In this document: positions 9,696 to 18,745 of the stretch, one piece after another | Position numbering within the stretch: position 1 is the stretch's first letter | Layout of the letters: each line of letters opens with the position of its first letter | Assembly: GCF_000725885.1 (NCBI RefSeq) | Contig: NZ_JODR01000036.1 | Location: 1 to 64,000, forward strand | Reading direction: 5' to 3' | DNA length: 64,000 nucleotides | Source: Streptomyces albus subsp. albus | GTDB taxonomy: Bacteria > Actinomycetota > Actinomycetes > Streptomycetales > Streptomycetaceae | Made by a program: the position numbers and the translations under genes | The notes under the pieces: model-generated | Databases searched by the model: none | The model's input: the letters and a program-made list of their open reading frames with translations, nothing else | What the model was told of the DNA's origin: nothing

Positions 9696-10385
9696 ATGGC
9701 GAGGAAGGACAACACCGAGAACCCTGGGCGGCTCAAGCAGATCGCCCAGACGTACAGGATGACCCGGCGCGTGGACCGGAAGATCGGTTGGATCCTGGCC
9801 GGCGTGGGGCTTGTCACCTTCGGTGTACTCCTCGCGATCGGCTTCCTGATCGGTCACCCGGTCTACCTGGGCATCCTGGGCGTGCTCGTGGCCCTGCTGG
9901 CGTGCGCGATCGTCTTCGGACGCCGCGCGGAGCGGGCCGCGTTCGGACAGATGGAGGGCCAGCCGGGAGCGGCGGCTGCCGTGCTGGAGAACATCGGCCG
10001 CGGCTGGCAGGTCACCCCGGCCGTGGCGATGAACCGCAGCCAGGACATCGTCCACCGGGCCGTCGGCAAGGCCGGCATCGTCCTGGTGGGCGAGGGCAAC
10101 CCCAACCGGCTGCGCGGGCTGCTGGCGTCCGAGAAGAAGAAGATGAACCGCGTCGTCGGTGACGTACCGGTCCACACGATGATCGTCGGCAACGGCGAGG
10201 ACCAGGTCGAGCTGAAGAAGCTCCGCGTCAAGATGCTGAAGCTCCCCCGGACGCTTCAGGGCGCGCAGGTCACCCAGATCAACGACCGGCTCCGCGCGCT
10301 CGGCGACCTCATGAGCAACATGCCGATCCCGAAGGGGCCGATGCCGAAGGGCATGAAGCTCCCCAAGGGCCCGCAGGGCCGCTGA
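9696..10385 (+). CDS. DUF4191 domain-containing membrane protein
   Basis: The 229-residue protein starts MARKDNTENPGRLKQIAQTYRMTRR and has two adjacent membrane helices (about 30-53 and 57-76). A soluble C-terminal domain follows, ending in a Pro/Lys/Gly-rich tail (KGPMPKGMKLPKG). This is the conserved actinobacterial DUF4191 gene normally found between lipA and glnA. Its function is unknown. It converges on the RDD gene across a strong hairpin. Confidence 0.92.
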   Translation: MARKDNTENPGRLKQIAQTYRMTRRVDRKIGWILAGVGLVTFGVLLAIGFLIGHPVYLGILGVLVALLACAIVFGRRAERAAFGQMEGQPGAAAAVLENIGRGWQVTPAVAMNRSQDIVHRAVGKAGIVLVGEGNPNRLRGLLASEKKKMNRVVGDVPVHTMIVGNGEDQVELKKLRVKMLKLPRTLQGAQVTQINDRLRALGDLMSNMPIPKGPMPKGMKLPKGPQGR

Positions 10386-10456
10386 CTCCGGAGGCCGCTG
10401 ACTCCGGAGCGAGGGCTCCACGGACAGGGCTCCACGGACACCGGCCCAACGGACAC

Positions 10457-10493
10457 GGGCGGGGGCGGGCACACCAGGTGCCCGCCCCCGCCC
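10457..10493. terminator. Bidirectional terminator between the convergent DUF4191 and RDD genes
   Basis: The arm gggcgggggcgggcac and its exact complement 16 bases long enclose a five-base loop. It lies between two convergent stop codons, so it can serve both strands. Short direct repeats flank it (gactccgga and tccacggac before, gtagcggtgtccgt after). Confidence 0.85.
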
Positions 10494-10569
10494 GCATCCG
10501 TCCCGTAGCGGTGTCCGTTCCGTAGCGGTGTCCGTCCCGTACCGGCGAGGTCTCGGGTGAACGTCCGTC

Positions 10570-11040
10570 TCAGATACGGACCTGCACCGAGCCCGAGAGC
10601 CGGTCGTGCAGGCCCCGGTTGTCGCGGTCCCAGATCAGGGCGGGGATGGCCAGCCCCAGCAGCACCGTGCGCACCACGGCACGCCACATCGGCAGCCTGC
10701 CGAGCCCGTCCAGAGCGACGACGCGCAGCCCCAGCAGCCGCTTCCCCGGGGTGCAGCCGACCGTGCCCACGGTCAGGATGCTCATGACGACGAAGACGAC
10801 CAGCGCCCAGTTGTTGGTGCCCTCCAGACGGCGGCCCGCCAGCAGCCCGTAGGCGATCAGCGCGCACAGCGCCCAGTCGATGAACAGGGCGCCGACCCTG
10901 CGCCCGACCGGCGCGATGGACCCGGACCCTTCCTCGGGGAGGCCGAGCCGCTTGCCGCGGTAGCCGAAGTCGGCACCCATCTCCTGTGCCGCGGCGCGCG
11001 GTCCCGACAGCCACGACCCGATTGCTTCCCTGTTGTCCAC
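10570..11040 (-). CDS. RDD family membrane protein
   Basis: The 156-residue protein contains the RDD-type segment RRVGALFIDWALCALIAYGLL (about 47-67), with the Arg and Asp that name the family. A second helix (WALVVFVVMSILTVGTVGC) and the typical CTPGKRLLGLRVV motif follow, and the C-terminus has an HDRLSGSVQV stretch. GTG at 11040 is the start. RDD proteins are small integral membrane proteins, some linked to ion transport. The gene is divergent from glnA, as in other Streptomyces. Confidence 0.92.
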   Translation of the reverse strand: MDNREAIGSWLSGPRAAAQEMGADFGYRGKRLGLPEEGSGSIAPVGRRVGALFIDWALCALIAYGLLAGRRLEGTNNWALVVFVVMSILTVGTVGCTPGKRLLGLRVVALDGLGRLPMWRAVVRTVLLGLAIPALIWDRDNRGLHDRLSGSVQVRI

Positions 11041-11217
11041 CCGACAACGGTAACGCGCTGTTTTCCGCGCCCGGGGACCGCCCGTCTCCCGCGTACGGGC
11101 CCTGGCCGTCCCGTCCCCGGTCCCCCGCGTCCGCCTCCCGGCCGTCCCGTCCCCGCGGGAGGCGGACCGTCACCCGCACACTCCGCACGGTGACGAGGAG
11201 ACCGCGCGGCCTGCTGA

Positions 11218-11255
11218 TTAACATCGGTGAAACAAATGAGTCATGCTGGAGAAAT
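11218..11255 (+). promoter_or_regulatory. GlnR operator (four half-sites) upstream of glnA
   Basis: The arrangement is ttaac, six bases, gaaac, six bases, gtcat, six bases, gaaat. This fits the published GlnR pattern of alternating GTNAC and GAAAC boxes spaced by six. It lies 95-132 bases before the glnA start. GlnR is the global nitrogen regulator of Streptomyces and activates glnA under nitrogen limitation. Confidence 0.85.
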
Positions 11256-11349
11256 GGCCCCTGCATAAAGTCGGTGCCAGGTGGACGGCCGTGTGCCGCC
11301 GCCGGAGCCGGAGCAAGCCCGTCCCGACGCGGCGGGACTAGGAGGATCG

Positions 11350-12765
11350 ATGTTCCAGAACGCCGACGAGGCCAAGAAATACATCGCGGACAACGACGTC
11401 AAATTCATCGACGTCCGCTTCTGCGACCTGCCCGGCGTCATGCAGCACTTCGCCGTCCCGGCGGAGACCTTCGACCCGACCGAGAGCCTGATGTTCGACG
11501 GCTCCTCGATCCGCGGCTTCCAGGCGATCCACGAGTCCGACATGGCCCTGGTGCCGGACCTGTCCACCGCGCGTCTGGACCCCTTCCGCTCCGAGAAGCA
11601 CCTGAACATCAACTTCTTCATCCACGACCCGATCACCGGCGAGCAGTACAGCCGTGACCCGCGGAACGTGGCGAAGAAGGCCGAGGCATACCTGGCCTCC
11701 TCCGGCATCGCCGACACCGCGTTCTTCGGCCCGGAGGCGGAGTTCTACGTCTTCGACGAGGTCCGCTTCGAGACGAAGGCGAACGCCGGCTACTACCACA
11801 TCGACTCCGAGGCCGGCGCCTGGAACACCGGCGCCATCGAGGACGGCGGCAACCGCGGCTACAAGGTCCGTTACAAGGGCGGCTACTTCCCGGCTCCCCC
11901 CGTCGACCACTTCGCCGACCTCCGCGCCGAGATCTCCCTGGAGCTGTCCCGCGCCGGTCTCCAGGTCGAACGCCAGCACCACGAGGTGGGCACCGCCGGC
12001 CAGGCCGAGATCAACTACAAGTTCAACACGCTGCTGGCCGCCGCCGACGACCTGATGCTGTTCAAGTACATCGTCAAGAACACCGCCTGGCGCAACGGCA
12101 AGACCGCCACCTTCATGCCCAAGCCGATCTTCGGCGACAACGGCTCCGGCATGCACGTCCACCAGTCCCTGTGGCAGGGCGGCGAGCCGCTGTTCTACGA
12201 CGAGCAGGGCTACGCGGGCCTCTCCGACATGGCCCGCTACTACATCGGCGGCATCCTCAGGCACGCCCCGTCCCTGCTGGCCTTCACCAACCCGACGGTG
12301 AACTCCTACCACCGCCTGGTGCCGGGCTTCGAGGCCCCCGTCAACCTCGTCTACTCCCAGCGCAACCGCTCCGCGGCGATGCGCATCCCGATCACCGGCT
12401 CCAACCCGAAGGCCAAGCGCGTCGAGTTCCGCGCCCCGGACCCGTCCTCCAACCCGTACCTGGCCTTCGCCGCGCTCCTCCTCGCCGGCCTCGACGGCAT
12501 CAAGAACAAGATCGAGCCGGCCGAGCCCATCGACAAGGACCTCTACGAGCTCGCCCCCGAGGAGCACGCGGACGTCCCCCAGGTCCCCACGTCCCTCCCG
12601 GCCGTCCTCGACGCCCTGGAGGACGACAACGAGTACCTCCAGGCCGGCGGCGTCTTCACCTCCGACCTCATCGAGACCTGGATCGACTACAAGCGCACCA
12701 ACGAAATCGCCCCCATGCAGCTGCGGCCCCACCCCCACGAGTTCGAGCTGTACTTCGATCTGTGA
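11350..12765 (+). CDS. glnA: Glutamine synthetase type I GlnA
   Basis: GlnA makes glutamine from glutamate, ammonia and ATP and is a cytoplasmic dodecamer in this family. The 471-residue protein matches GSI-beta length. It has [10 protein letters not shown] (about 51-60), the substrate segment [11 protein letters not shown] and [13 protein letters not shown]. The adenylylation loop [10 protein letters not shown] carries Tyr399, so control by GlnE is expected. ATG at 11350 follows AGGAGG. A GlnR operator lies upstream and a strong terminator follows. The gene is monocistronic. Confidence 0.98.
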   Translation: MFQNADEAKKYIADNDVKFIDVRFCDLPGVMQHFAVPAETFDPTESLMFDGSSIRGFQAIHESDMALVPDLSTARLDPFRSEKHLNINFFIHDPITGEQYSRDPRNVAKKAEAYLASSGIADTAFFGPEAEFYVFDEVRFETKANAGYYHIDSEAGAWNTGAIEDGGNRGYKVRYKGGYFPAPPVDHFADLRAEISLELSRAGLQVERQHHEVGTAGQAEINYKFNTLLAAADDLMLFKYIVKNTAWRNGKTATFMPKPIFGDNGSGMHVHQSLWQGGEPLFYDEQGYAGLSDMARYYIGGILRHAPSLLAFTNPTVNSYHRLVPGFEAPVNLVYSQRNRSAAMRIPITGSNPKAKRVEFRAPDPSSNPYLAFAALLLAGLDGIKNKIEPAEPIDKDLYELAPEEHADVPQVPTSLPAVLDALEDDNEYLQAGGVFTSDLIETWIDYKRTNEIAPMQLRPHPHEFELYFDL

Positions 12766-12814
12766 CCGGCGCCTTTGGGCCACCCGGCCCGAACCGCTGA
12801 CGCGGCACCGGCTT

Positions 12815-12863
12815 CGCCGAGGGCCGCCGCCCTGGGGAGCAGGGCGGCGGCCCTCGGCGTTTT
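12815..12863 (+). terminator. Rho-independent terminator of glnA
   Basis: A perfect 19-bp stem (12815-12833 with 12841-12859) and a seven-base loop are followed by tttt. It begins about 50 bases after the glnA stop. Confidence 0.93.
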
Positions 12864-12928
12864 CGCGCCCGGCCTGCCCGCCCCGGACCGTTGTGTCCGT
12901 GAGAGGGGAGCCGGACCGATGACAGCGC

Positions 12929-13249
12929 GTGGTTACGAGCGAGACGAACGGGAGATCGTCGCTCATCACCAACGCGATCCTGCACAGCGGCTGCCGGCTC
13001 CTGCGCGTCACGGTGGAAAGGCCCGGGCCGCGCCTGGTGCGGATCTCCGTCGAAGACACGTCGAGGTCGAAGCCCGTTCGCCGGAAGGCGGAGCCCGGCG
13101 ACGAGCAGGGACGCGGCCTCCTGCTCGTCAGCGCCTCGGCCGTGAACTGGGGCGTCGAGCTGCGTGATTCCGGCAAAACCGTCTTCGCCGAAATGGCGGC
13201 CCCGGACTCCTTGGCACGCACAGCCGCCGTTCAGCAGCGCCCCTCCTGA
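12929..13249 (+). pseudogene. Truncated RsbW-like ATP-binding protein (anti-sigma kinase-type remnant)
   Basis: The reading frame gives SLITNAILHSGCRLLRVTVERPG, then VRISVEDTSRSKPVRRK, then DEQGRGLLLVSASAVNWGVEL. These are the N box, the D-box strand and the G2 box of the short Streptomyces HATPase_c_2 proteins. Members normally have 50-60 residues before the N box; here only ~11 precede it and there is no good ribosome-binding site at GTG 12929. An ATG at 12919 is in another frame. It is best read as a 5'-truncated or frameshifted copy. Without its N-terminal helix it is unlikely to fold normally. Confidence 0.6.
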
Positions 13250-13568
13250 AAGCCCGGCGAGGACATGCTCCTTTGGCCGGAGGACCCGGGCCCGGATACG
13301 CGGCCCACCCCGTCACCGAACGTTCGCCGAGGCGACGCCGGCCGTCGCTCTCACGCCGACCCCACCCTGCTCCACCAGGGGCGGGCGCCCCCCGCCGTCG
13401 GAGGCTGAGAACAGCGTCGAGCGTGCCGCGCCCGTCCGCCGCCCCGGTGGAGGACTGGTTGAGCGCACGGCTGCTCGGGCCGGTACACCGGCGAGACTTC
13501 CCTTCGCTCCTGTACGAGAAGAAGCCGGCACTCTGTGCATGCGTCGAGTACGAGGATGAGCCGCAAGG
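13250..13568. other. Intergenic stretch with no recognisable gene
   Basis: About 320 bp between the ATPase remnant and the end of the NUDIX-methyltransferase gene. Open frames exist on both strands, but none has a ribosome-binding site or resembles a protein family. I see no hairpin long enough to call. Confidence 0.5.
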
Positions 13569-14975
13569 TCAGGGCTGCTGCTCCGCGGCGTGGAGCAGCA
13601 GGTGGCCGCGGCGGAAGCGTTCGCCCTCGCGGGGGGCGCGCAGGAGGCGGCCGGTCTCTGCGAAGCCGGCTTGTGCGGCCAGCTCGGCGAGGGCGTCCAG
13701 GGGCCAGCGGTAGGCCGTCGTCACCTTGTGGTCGAAGGGGGTGACCGGCTCGCCCTCCGACTCGAAGAACGCGAGCAGGAGGTGGCCGCCCGGGGCGAGG
13801 ACCCGGCGGAACTCGGCGAAGTAGGCGGGCAGATCCTGCGGCGGGGTGTGGATGATCGAGTACCAGGACACGATGCCGTTCAGTGTCCCGTCGGCGAGGT
13901 CGAGGGCGTCCATGGAGCCGACCTCGAAGCGCAGGTCCGGGTACGTCTCGCGGGCCAGGTCGATCATCGCCGGGGACAGGTCGACGCCGAAGACGTCCAG
14001 GCCGAGCCCGCGCAGGTGCGCGGTCACCGGGCCGGGACCGCAGCCCAGTTCGGCGACCGGGCCCTCGCCGGTGCTCCGGGCGAGTTCGGCGAATGCGGCG
14101 AGCACCGCGCGGTCCGGCGAGGGGGAGTCCAGATCGTCGCGGGGGAGGGCGGCGTAGATGGTGGCTACGGCGTCGTAGGCGTCCGCCGTCGTCCGGTGGT
14201 GGTGCGGGACGGGGGTTGGGGCCGGGGCCGTTGCTGTGGGTGTGGGTGCGGGTGCGCTTGCGGGCGCGGGTGCTGTGGTGGTGCCGGGTGAGCCGAGGGC
14301 CGGTCCGTCGGGTGCGGGAGCCGGCCTGTTGGGCACGGGGGCGGGGCCGTCGGCTGCGGTAGTCGGGCCGTCGGGCACGGAGGCCGGTCCACCGGGTGCG
14401 GGGACGGGGCTGTCGGGCCCAGGGGTCGGCTCCGGGGGTGGGAGCGCCGGGCCGTCCGTCAGGTCGTGGCCCTCCCAGCCGCGCAGCGAGATGGCGGGCC
14501 CGCCGGTCAGGTAGCGGTGGAGGGCGGTGGCGGTGCTGGGCACCAGGTCGTCGGGGAGGGCGCCGGTGGGCACCCAGTCCAGCCGCGCGTGCTTGTGCGG
14601 CTCGCGGTTCTCCGGCTCGCCGGACCAGGCGTCGGCGGCGAAGACGACGGTCAGGAAGCTGTCGGGGGCGCCGGCGGCTGGCGTGCCGTACGCGCCGTGG
14701 ACGAGGTGGACGGGGCGGAGGTCCGCCGGGCGGACGGTGAGGCCCGTCTCCTCGCGCAGTTCCCGCGCCGCCGTCGCGGTGACGGGTTCGCCGGGCTCGC
14801 TCTTGCCGGTGGGCAGGTCCCACCGGCCGGGTGCGAAGGCGGCGCCGGGGCTGCGCCGGAGGAGCAGTACGCGGTCGGTGTCCTGGTCGTGGACGATGAC
14901 GGCCGCGGCCGGCAGCGCCGTGGCGGTGCGGGCTGCTGGCAGGGGACTGGAGCGGTCGGCCGGCGGGTGGGTCAC
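13569..14975 (-). CDS. NUDIX hydrolase fused to a SAM-dependent methyltransferase
   Basis: The 468-residue protein has an N-terminal NUDIX domain (about 20-150) with the box beginning GKSEPGEPVTATAARELREETGL. A Pro/Ala/Gly linker of about 110 residues (about 170-280) follows. A class I methyltransferase forms the C-terminus, with VAELGCGPGPVTAHL and VDLSPAMIDLAR marking the SAM site. GTG at 14975 is preceded by GAAAGGA. NUDIX enzymes cleave nucleoside diphosphate-linked compounds; the methyl acceptor is unknown. Related Streptomyces fusions usually place the methyltransferase first, so the order here is notable. Confidence 0.88.
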   Translation of the reverse strand: MTHPPADRSSPLPAARTATALPAAAVIVHDQDTDRVLLLRRSPGAAFAPGRWDLPTGKSEPGEPVTATAARELREETGLTVRPADLRPVHLVHGAYGTPAAGAPDSFLTVVFAADAWSGEPENREPHKHARLDWVPTGALPDDLVPSTATALHRYLTGGPAISLRGWEGHDLTDGPALPPPEPTPGPDSPVPAPGGPASVPDGPTTAADGPAPVPNRPAPAPDGPALGSPGTTTAPAPASAPAPTPTATAPAPTPVPHHHRTTADAYDAVATIYAALPRDDLDSPSPDRAVLAAFAELARSTGEGPVAELGCGPGPVTAHLRGLGLDVFGVDLSPAMIDLARETYPDLRFEVGSMDALDLADGTLNGIVSWYSIIHTPPQDLPAYFAEFRRVLAPGGHLLLAFFESEGEPVTPFDHKVTTAYRWPLDALAELAAQAGFAETGRLLRAPREGERFRRGHLLLHAAEQQP

Positions 14976-15352
14976 GGAGTGGTTCCTTTCGGGCACCGGG
15001 ACGGTTCTTCCGGGCACCTGGGCTGGTGCCTCTCGGGTACGGAGCCTGGTTCTTCCTCCCGGCTCCGGAGTCTGGTCCCTTGCGGGCACCCGGGCTGGTG
15101 CCTTCCGGGGCCGGACACCGGGACCGGCGCCCGGAGAGCCGTGGTGCGGGGTGAGGTGGATGTGGTGGGGCCTCACATTCCCCCGGGCAGGCGGGGGCTG
15201 TCCACAGCGTTTCGGCCGGCCCGCGCGCGGGGCGCGTACGCAGCTCGCTCCCGCCCCGTGGCGGGCTCCGGGCATCCCGAACAGGGCCCCGGAGCAGCAG
15301 CGGTGCCCATGGTTTAACATATGAGCGCCGCCTAGCTCGAAAGATAAGTGCC
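14976..15352. repeat. Repeat-rich spacer upstream of gap
   Basis: Between about 14990 and 15120 the segment cgggcacctgggctggtgcc recurs with variations at least three times, mixed with ctcgggtacggagc-like copies. The rest of this 377-bp divergent spacer must hold promoters for both flanking genes. A ttaacat near 15315 may be part of one, but I cannot assign a -35/-10 pair. Confidence 0.5.
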
Positions 15353-16807
15353 GTGACTGTCAATGACGACGCGTTCACCAACTGGAAGCTCCGCGAAGAG
15401 ATAGCGGAGTCGATGATCCCGATCATCGGGAAGCTGCACCGCGAGCGGGACGTCACCGTCCTGCTGCACAGCCGCTCCCTGGTGAACAAGTCGGTCGTCA
15501 GCATCCTCAAGACGCACCGGTTCGCCCGGCAGATCGCCGGCGCGGAGCTGTCGGTCACCGAGACGATGCCGTTCCTCCAGGCGCTGACCGCCCTCGACCT
15601 GGGGCCGTCCCAGATCGACATCGGCATGCTCGCCGCGACATACAAGGCCGACGGACGCGGCCTGTCGGTGGCCGAGTTCACCGCGGAGGCCGTTGCCGGG
15701 GCGACGGGCGCGAACAAGATCGAGCGCCGTGCGTCGCGGGACGTGGTCCTCTACGGCTTCGGCCGGATCGGACGTCTGCTGGCCCGGCTGCTCATCGAGA
15801 AGGCCGGTTCGGGCAACGGTCTGCGGCTGCGGGCCATCGTCGTGCGGGGGAACGGCGCCGGCCAGGACCTCGTCAAGCGGGCCTCGCTGCTGCGCCGCGA
15901 CTCCATCCACGGCCAGTTCCAGGGCACGATCACCGTGGACGAGGCGAACAGCAGGATCGTCGCCAACGGCAACGAGATCCAGGTCATCTACGCGGACGAC
16001 CCCACCACGGTGGACTACACCGCGTACGGCATCAAGGACGCCGTCCTCATCGACAACACCGGCAAGTGGCGGGACCGCGAGGGGCTGTCCCAGCATCTGC
16101 GGCCCGGTATCGACAAGGTCGTGCTGACCGCGCCGGGCAAGGGTGACGTCCCCAACATCGTGCACGGCGTCAACCACGACATGCTCAAGCCGGACGAGCG
16201 GATCATCTCCTGCGCGTCCTGCACCACGAACGCGATCGTTCCGCCGCTGAAGGCGATGGCGGACGAGTACGGCGTGCTGCGCGGTCACGTGGAGACCGTC
16301 CACTCGTTCACGAACGACCAGAACCTGCTGGACAACTACCACAAGTCGGAACGCCGCGGTCGTTCCGCGCCGCTCAACATGGTCATCACCGAGACCGGTG
16401 CGGCGTCCGCCGTGGCCAAGGCGCTGCCCGACCTCAAGGCGAAGATCACCGGCAGCTCCATCCGGGTCCCGGTGCCGGACGTCTCGATCGCCATCCTGAA
16501 TCTGCAACTCGCGCGCGAGACCGACCGCGAGGAGGTCCTCGACTACCTCCGCGACGTCTCCCTCACCTCGCCGCTCAAGCGCCAGATCGACTTCATCAGC
16601 GCCCCCGACGCGGTCTCCAGCGACTTCATCGGCTCCCGCCACGCCTCGATCGTGGACGCCGGCGCCACGAAGGTGGAGGGCGACAATGCGATCCTCTACC
16701 TCTGGTACGACAACGAGTTCGGCTACTCGTGCCAGGTCATCCGCGTGGTGCAGTACGTGTCCGGGGCGGAGTACCCGACGTTCCCGTCCCCGGCCCCGGC
16801 CGTCTGA
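15353..16807 (+). CDS. gap: Glyceraldehyde-3-phosphate dehydrogenase, long form
   Basis: It oxidises glyceraldehyde 3-phosphate with NAD(P) and phosphate. The GAPDH fold starts near residue 125 (VVLYGFGRIGRLLARLL). The catalytic cysteine is in ISCASCTTNAIVPP (about 285) and the C-terminus has WYDNEFGYSCQV. An extra ~120-residue N-terminal helical region (FTNWKLREEIAESMIPIIGKLHRERD) is present, as in the 480-residue second GAPDH of Streptomyces. Length is 484. The start is GTG 15353. A metabolic paralogue beside the normal glycolytic gap elsewhere is likely. It is monocistronic. Confidence 0.95.
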   Translation: MTVNDDAFTNWKLREEIAESMIPIIGKLHRERDVTVLLHSRSLVNKSVVSILKTHRFARQIAGAELSVTETMPFLQALTALDLGPSQIDIGMLAATYKADGRGLSVAEFTAEAVAGATGANKIERRASRDVVLYGFGRIGRLLARLLIEKAGSGNGLRLRAIVVRGNGAGQDLVKRASLLRRDSIHGQFQGTITVDEANSRIVANGNEIQVIYADDPTTVDYTAYGIKDAVLIDNTGKWRDREGLSQHLRPGIDKVVLTAPGKGDVPNIVHGVNHDMLKPDERIISCASCTTNAIVPPLKAMADEYGVLRGHVETVHSFTNDQNLLDNYHKSERRGRSAPLNMVITETGAASAVAKALPDLKAKITGSSIRVPVPDVSIAILNLQLARETDREEVLDYLRDVSLTSPLKRQIDFISAPDAVSSDFIGSRHASIVDAGATKVEGDNAILYLWYDNEFGYSCQVIRVVQYVSGAEYPTFPSPAPAV

Positions 16808-16863
16808 GGCCGCCGCGCCCGACGGTCCCTCCCGCGCGCATCCCCCTCTGCGCGGTACGGCAC

Positions 16864-16893
16864 GGCGGCCGGTGCCGACCGGTACCGGCCGCC
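16864..16893 (+). terminator. Inverted repeat downstream of gap
   Basis: Arms ggcggccggt and accggccgcc enclose ten bases about 57 bases after the gap stop. There is no T run. Confidence 0.45.
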
Positions 16894-17041
16894 TGACGGC
16901 AGTCGGCAACAGCTTCCGGTTGCACAGGCCGTTGCGGACCCGCCACGCGGGGGCAGTGTTCGTCCGTACTGCTGTGTTCGTCCGCCGGCCGGCCGCTGCC
17001 CGGCGGCCCGGCCCGCGGAACGGCTCCGGGGAGGCGACGCG

Positions 17042-17683
17042 TTGCTGTCCGACGAAGTGTGGTGCGAACTGACCCGCCAGGGGAGGGTCCGCAGGTTCCG
17101 TGAACGCAGTCTGATGCTGCGGCAGGGGGACGAGGGCACCCATGTGCTCGCCCTCACCCACGGGCTCGCGAAGGTGGTGACCCGCGAGCCCGGCGGCGCC
17201 ACCACCTGGCTGGCCTTCCGCGGTCCGGGAAGCCTGCTGGGCGAGGTGTCGCTCTTCAACGGCACGACACGGACGGCCGACGTGGTGGCCTTGACCTCCT
17301 GCACCACCGTGGTGCTGGAGGCGCAGCGCTTCCGCAGATTCGTCGAGGAGCGCGGTCTCGTGCTGGACCTGATGCGTCAGACGCTCGACCGGTTGCTCGA
17401 ATCGGATCTGCACCGCAGTGAACTGCTCACCCTTCCGCTGCCGGTCCGGCTGGCACGTTCGCTGCTGCGGCTCGCGGAACTGGCCGCGCCCGGTGACACT
17501 CTCGGCCCCATCCGGCTCACCGGGCTGACGCAGGAGGAGATCGCCCAGGCCATCGGTGTCAGCCGTAACGCGGTCGGCACCGGGCTCCAGGAACTCCGGG
17601 AAACCGGTGTCGTGCAGACCGCGCGCAAAGCGATCACTCTCACGGATCTGGAGGCCCTGCGGTCCCTGGCGGCCCCGGCCTGA
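17042..17683 (+). CDS. Crp/Fnr-family transcriptional regulator
   Basis: The 213-residue protein has a cyclic-nucleotide-binding fold (about 15-115). Its phosphate-binding segment LLGEVSLFNGTTRTADVVAL keeps the GE and RT pair used to hold cAMP in Crp. A dimerisation helix follows, then a winged helix (LTQEEIAQAIGVSRNAVGTGLQELRETGVV, about 165-195). TTG at 17042 is preceded by GGGGAGG. It stands 156 bp before a gene whose product keeps class III cyclase residues, so it may sense that protein's product. The only evidence for that is adjacency. Confidence 0.88.
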   Translation: MLSDEVWCELTRQGRVRRFRERSLMLRQGDEGTHVLALTHGLAKVVTREPGGATTWLAFRGPGSLLGEVSLFNGTTRTADVVALTSCTTVVLEAQRFRRFVEERGLVLDLMRQTLDRLLESDLHRSELLTLPLPVRLARSLLRLAELAAPGDTLGPIRLTGLTQEEIAQAIGVSRNAVGTGLQELRETGVVQTARKAITLTDLEALRSLAAPA

Positions 17684-17839
17684 TCCGCGCCCATGTGACG
17701 GGCGCCACTCCTCAAGTGCCCAGCGGTGGGCATTGGCCTCCTCGGCACTCCCCGAGTCTGGAGCCGGCCCGAGCGCTTCGCACCCGCTGCGCCGGGCCGG
17801 CGGTACCGCACGGTGCCGTCCAGGACCGAAGGAGGACGC

Positions 17840-18745
17840 ATGACCGCAGCCACGCCCGTCCCGTACGCCGAGAGCCGTCTTCTGCCGCCCTACCGGGGGC
17901 TGTTCGCGGTGGACGCGAAGGACTTCACCGGACTGCCCGCAGTCCAGCACGGCCCGGTGAGCCGGCTGATTCCCGACCTGGTCGACCAGGCCCTCGACCG
18001 GGCCGGTCTGCACGCGGTGAAGGACGCCAAGAGTTTCCCCGCCAACACGGGCGACGGGATCGTGTTCGGCTTCGACCCCGCGCACCTCCCCTTCGTCCTG
18101 TGTCCGTTCCTCGGTGTCCTGGACGAGGTACTGGGTGCCTACAACCGGCAGACCCTCGGCCCCCGCATCCGGCTGCGCGCCAGCGTGCACGTCGGACCGC
18201 TGCCGGACTCCGGGGAACCGAACGACGGCAACGGGACTCCGCGCAACGACACCCACCGGCTGCTCGACTCGCGTCCCGTCAAGGCCGTCCTGGCAGCCGC
18301 CAGCCCCGAGACGACCCATGTGGCCGCGGTGATCTCCGACCGGGTCTACGAGGACGTGGTGCTGGGGGCGTACACCGGACTGCACCCCGATAGCTGCATC
18401 GAGGTCTCCGCCTCGGTCCCCGGCAAGTCCTTCAGCCGCCGGGCCTGGCTCCACATCCCCTCTCCGTCGGCGAATCTTCTGGCCGGCGGCATCCTTCCGC
18501 CCGTCGAACAACAGCAGGAGCAGAACACCCCGGACGGTCCCGGCCCCGACGAGCCGGCGGCGTCTCCCGCCCACCGGGGCAACACCCAGCACGTCGGCGA
18601 GGGGGCCGCGGTGATGGGCAACATCGGCGGGGACTTCAGCTACACCGGGGGAGCCAACACCTACCGGGCCGGCAACCAGCACTGGGGCGGCGGGGACAAC
18701 GTGTCGGGGGACAAGCACGTCGGTGGCGCGGGAGGCCGCAATTGA
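17840..18745 (+). CDS. Class III nucleotide cyclase-like protein with a C-terminal Gly/Asn-rich signalling-type motif
   Basis: The 301-residue protein resembles a cyclase homology domain. FAVDAKDF gives a metal Asp (D25), NTGDGIVFGF a second (D72), RIRLRASVHVG the central strand and NDTHR an N-x3-R pair (N136, R140) like the catalytic Asn/Arg of adenylate cyclases. An active enzyme is possible, though the base-selecting residues are unclear. After a Gln/Pro linker (about 222-245) comes GNTQHVGEGAAVMGNIGGD (247-265) and a Gly/Asn tail. The same motif opens the next gene product. ATG at 17840 has AAGGAGG. The stop overlaps the next start by four bases. Confidence 0.72.
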   Translation: MTAATPVPYAESRLLPPYRGLFAVDAKDFTGLPAVQHGPVSRLIPDLVDQALDRAGLHAVKDAKSFPANTGDGIVFGFDPAHLPFVLCPFLGVLDEVLGAYNRQTLGPRIRLRASVHVGPLPDSGEPNDGNGTPRNDTHRLLDSRPVKAVLAAASPETTHVAAVISDRVYEDVVLGAYTGLHPDSCIEVSASVPGKSFSRRAWLHIPSPSANLLAGGILPPVEQQQEQNTPDGPGPDEPAASPAHRGNTQHVGEGAAVMGNIGGDFSYTGGANTYRAGNQHWGGGDNVSGDKHVGGAGGRN

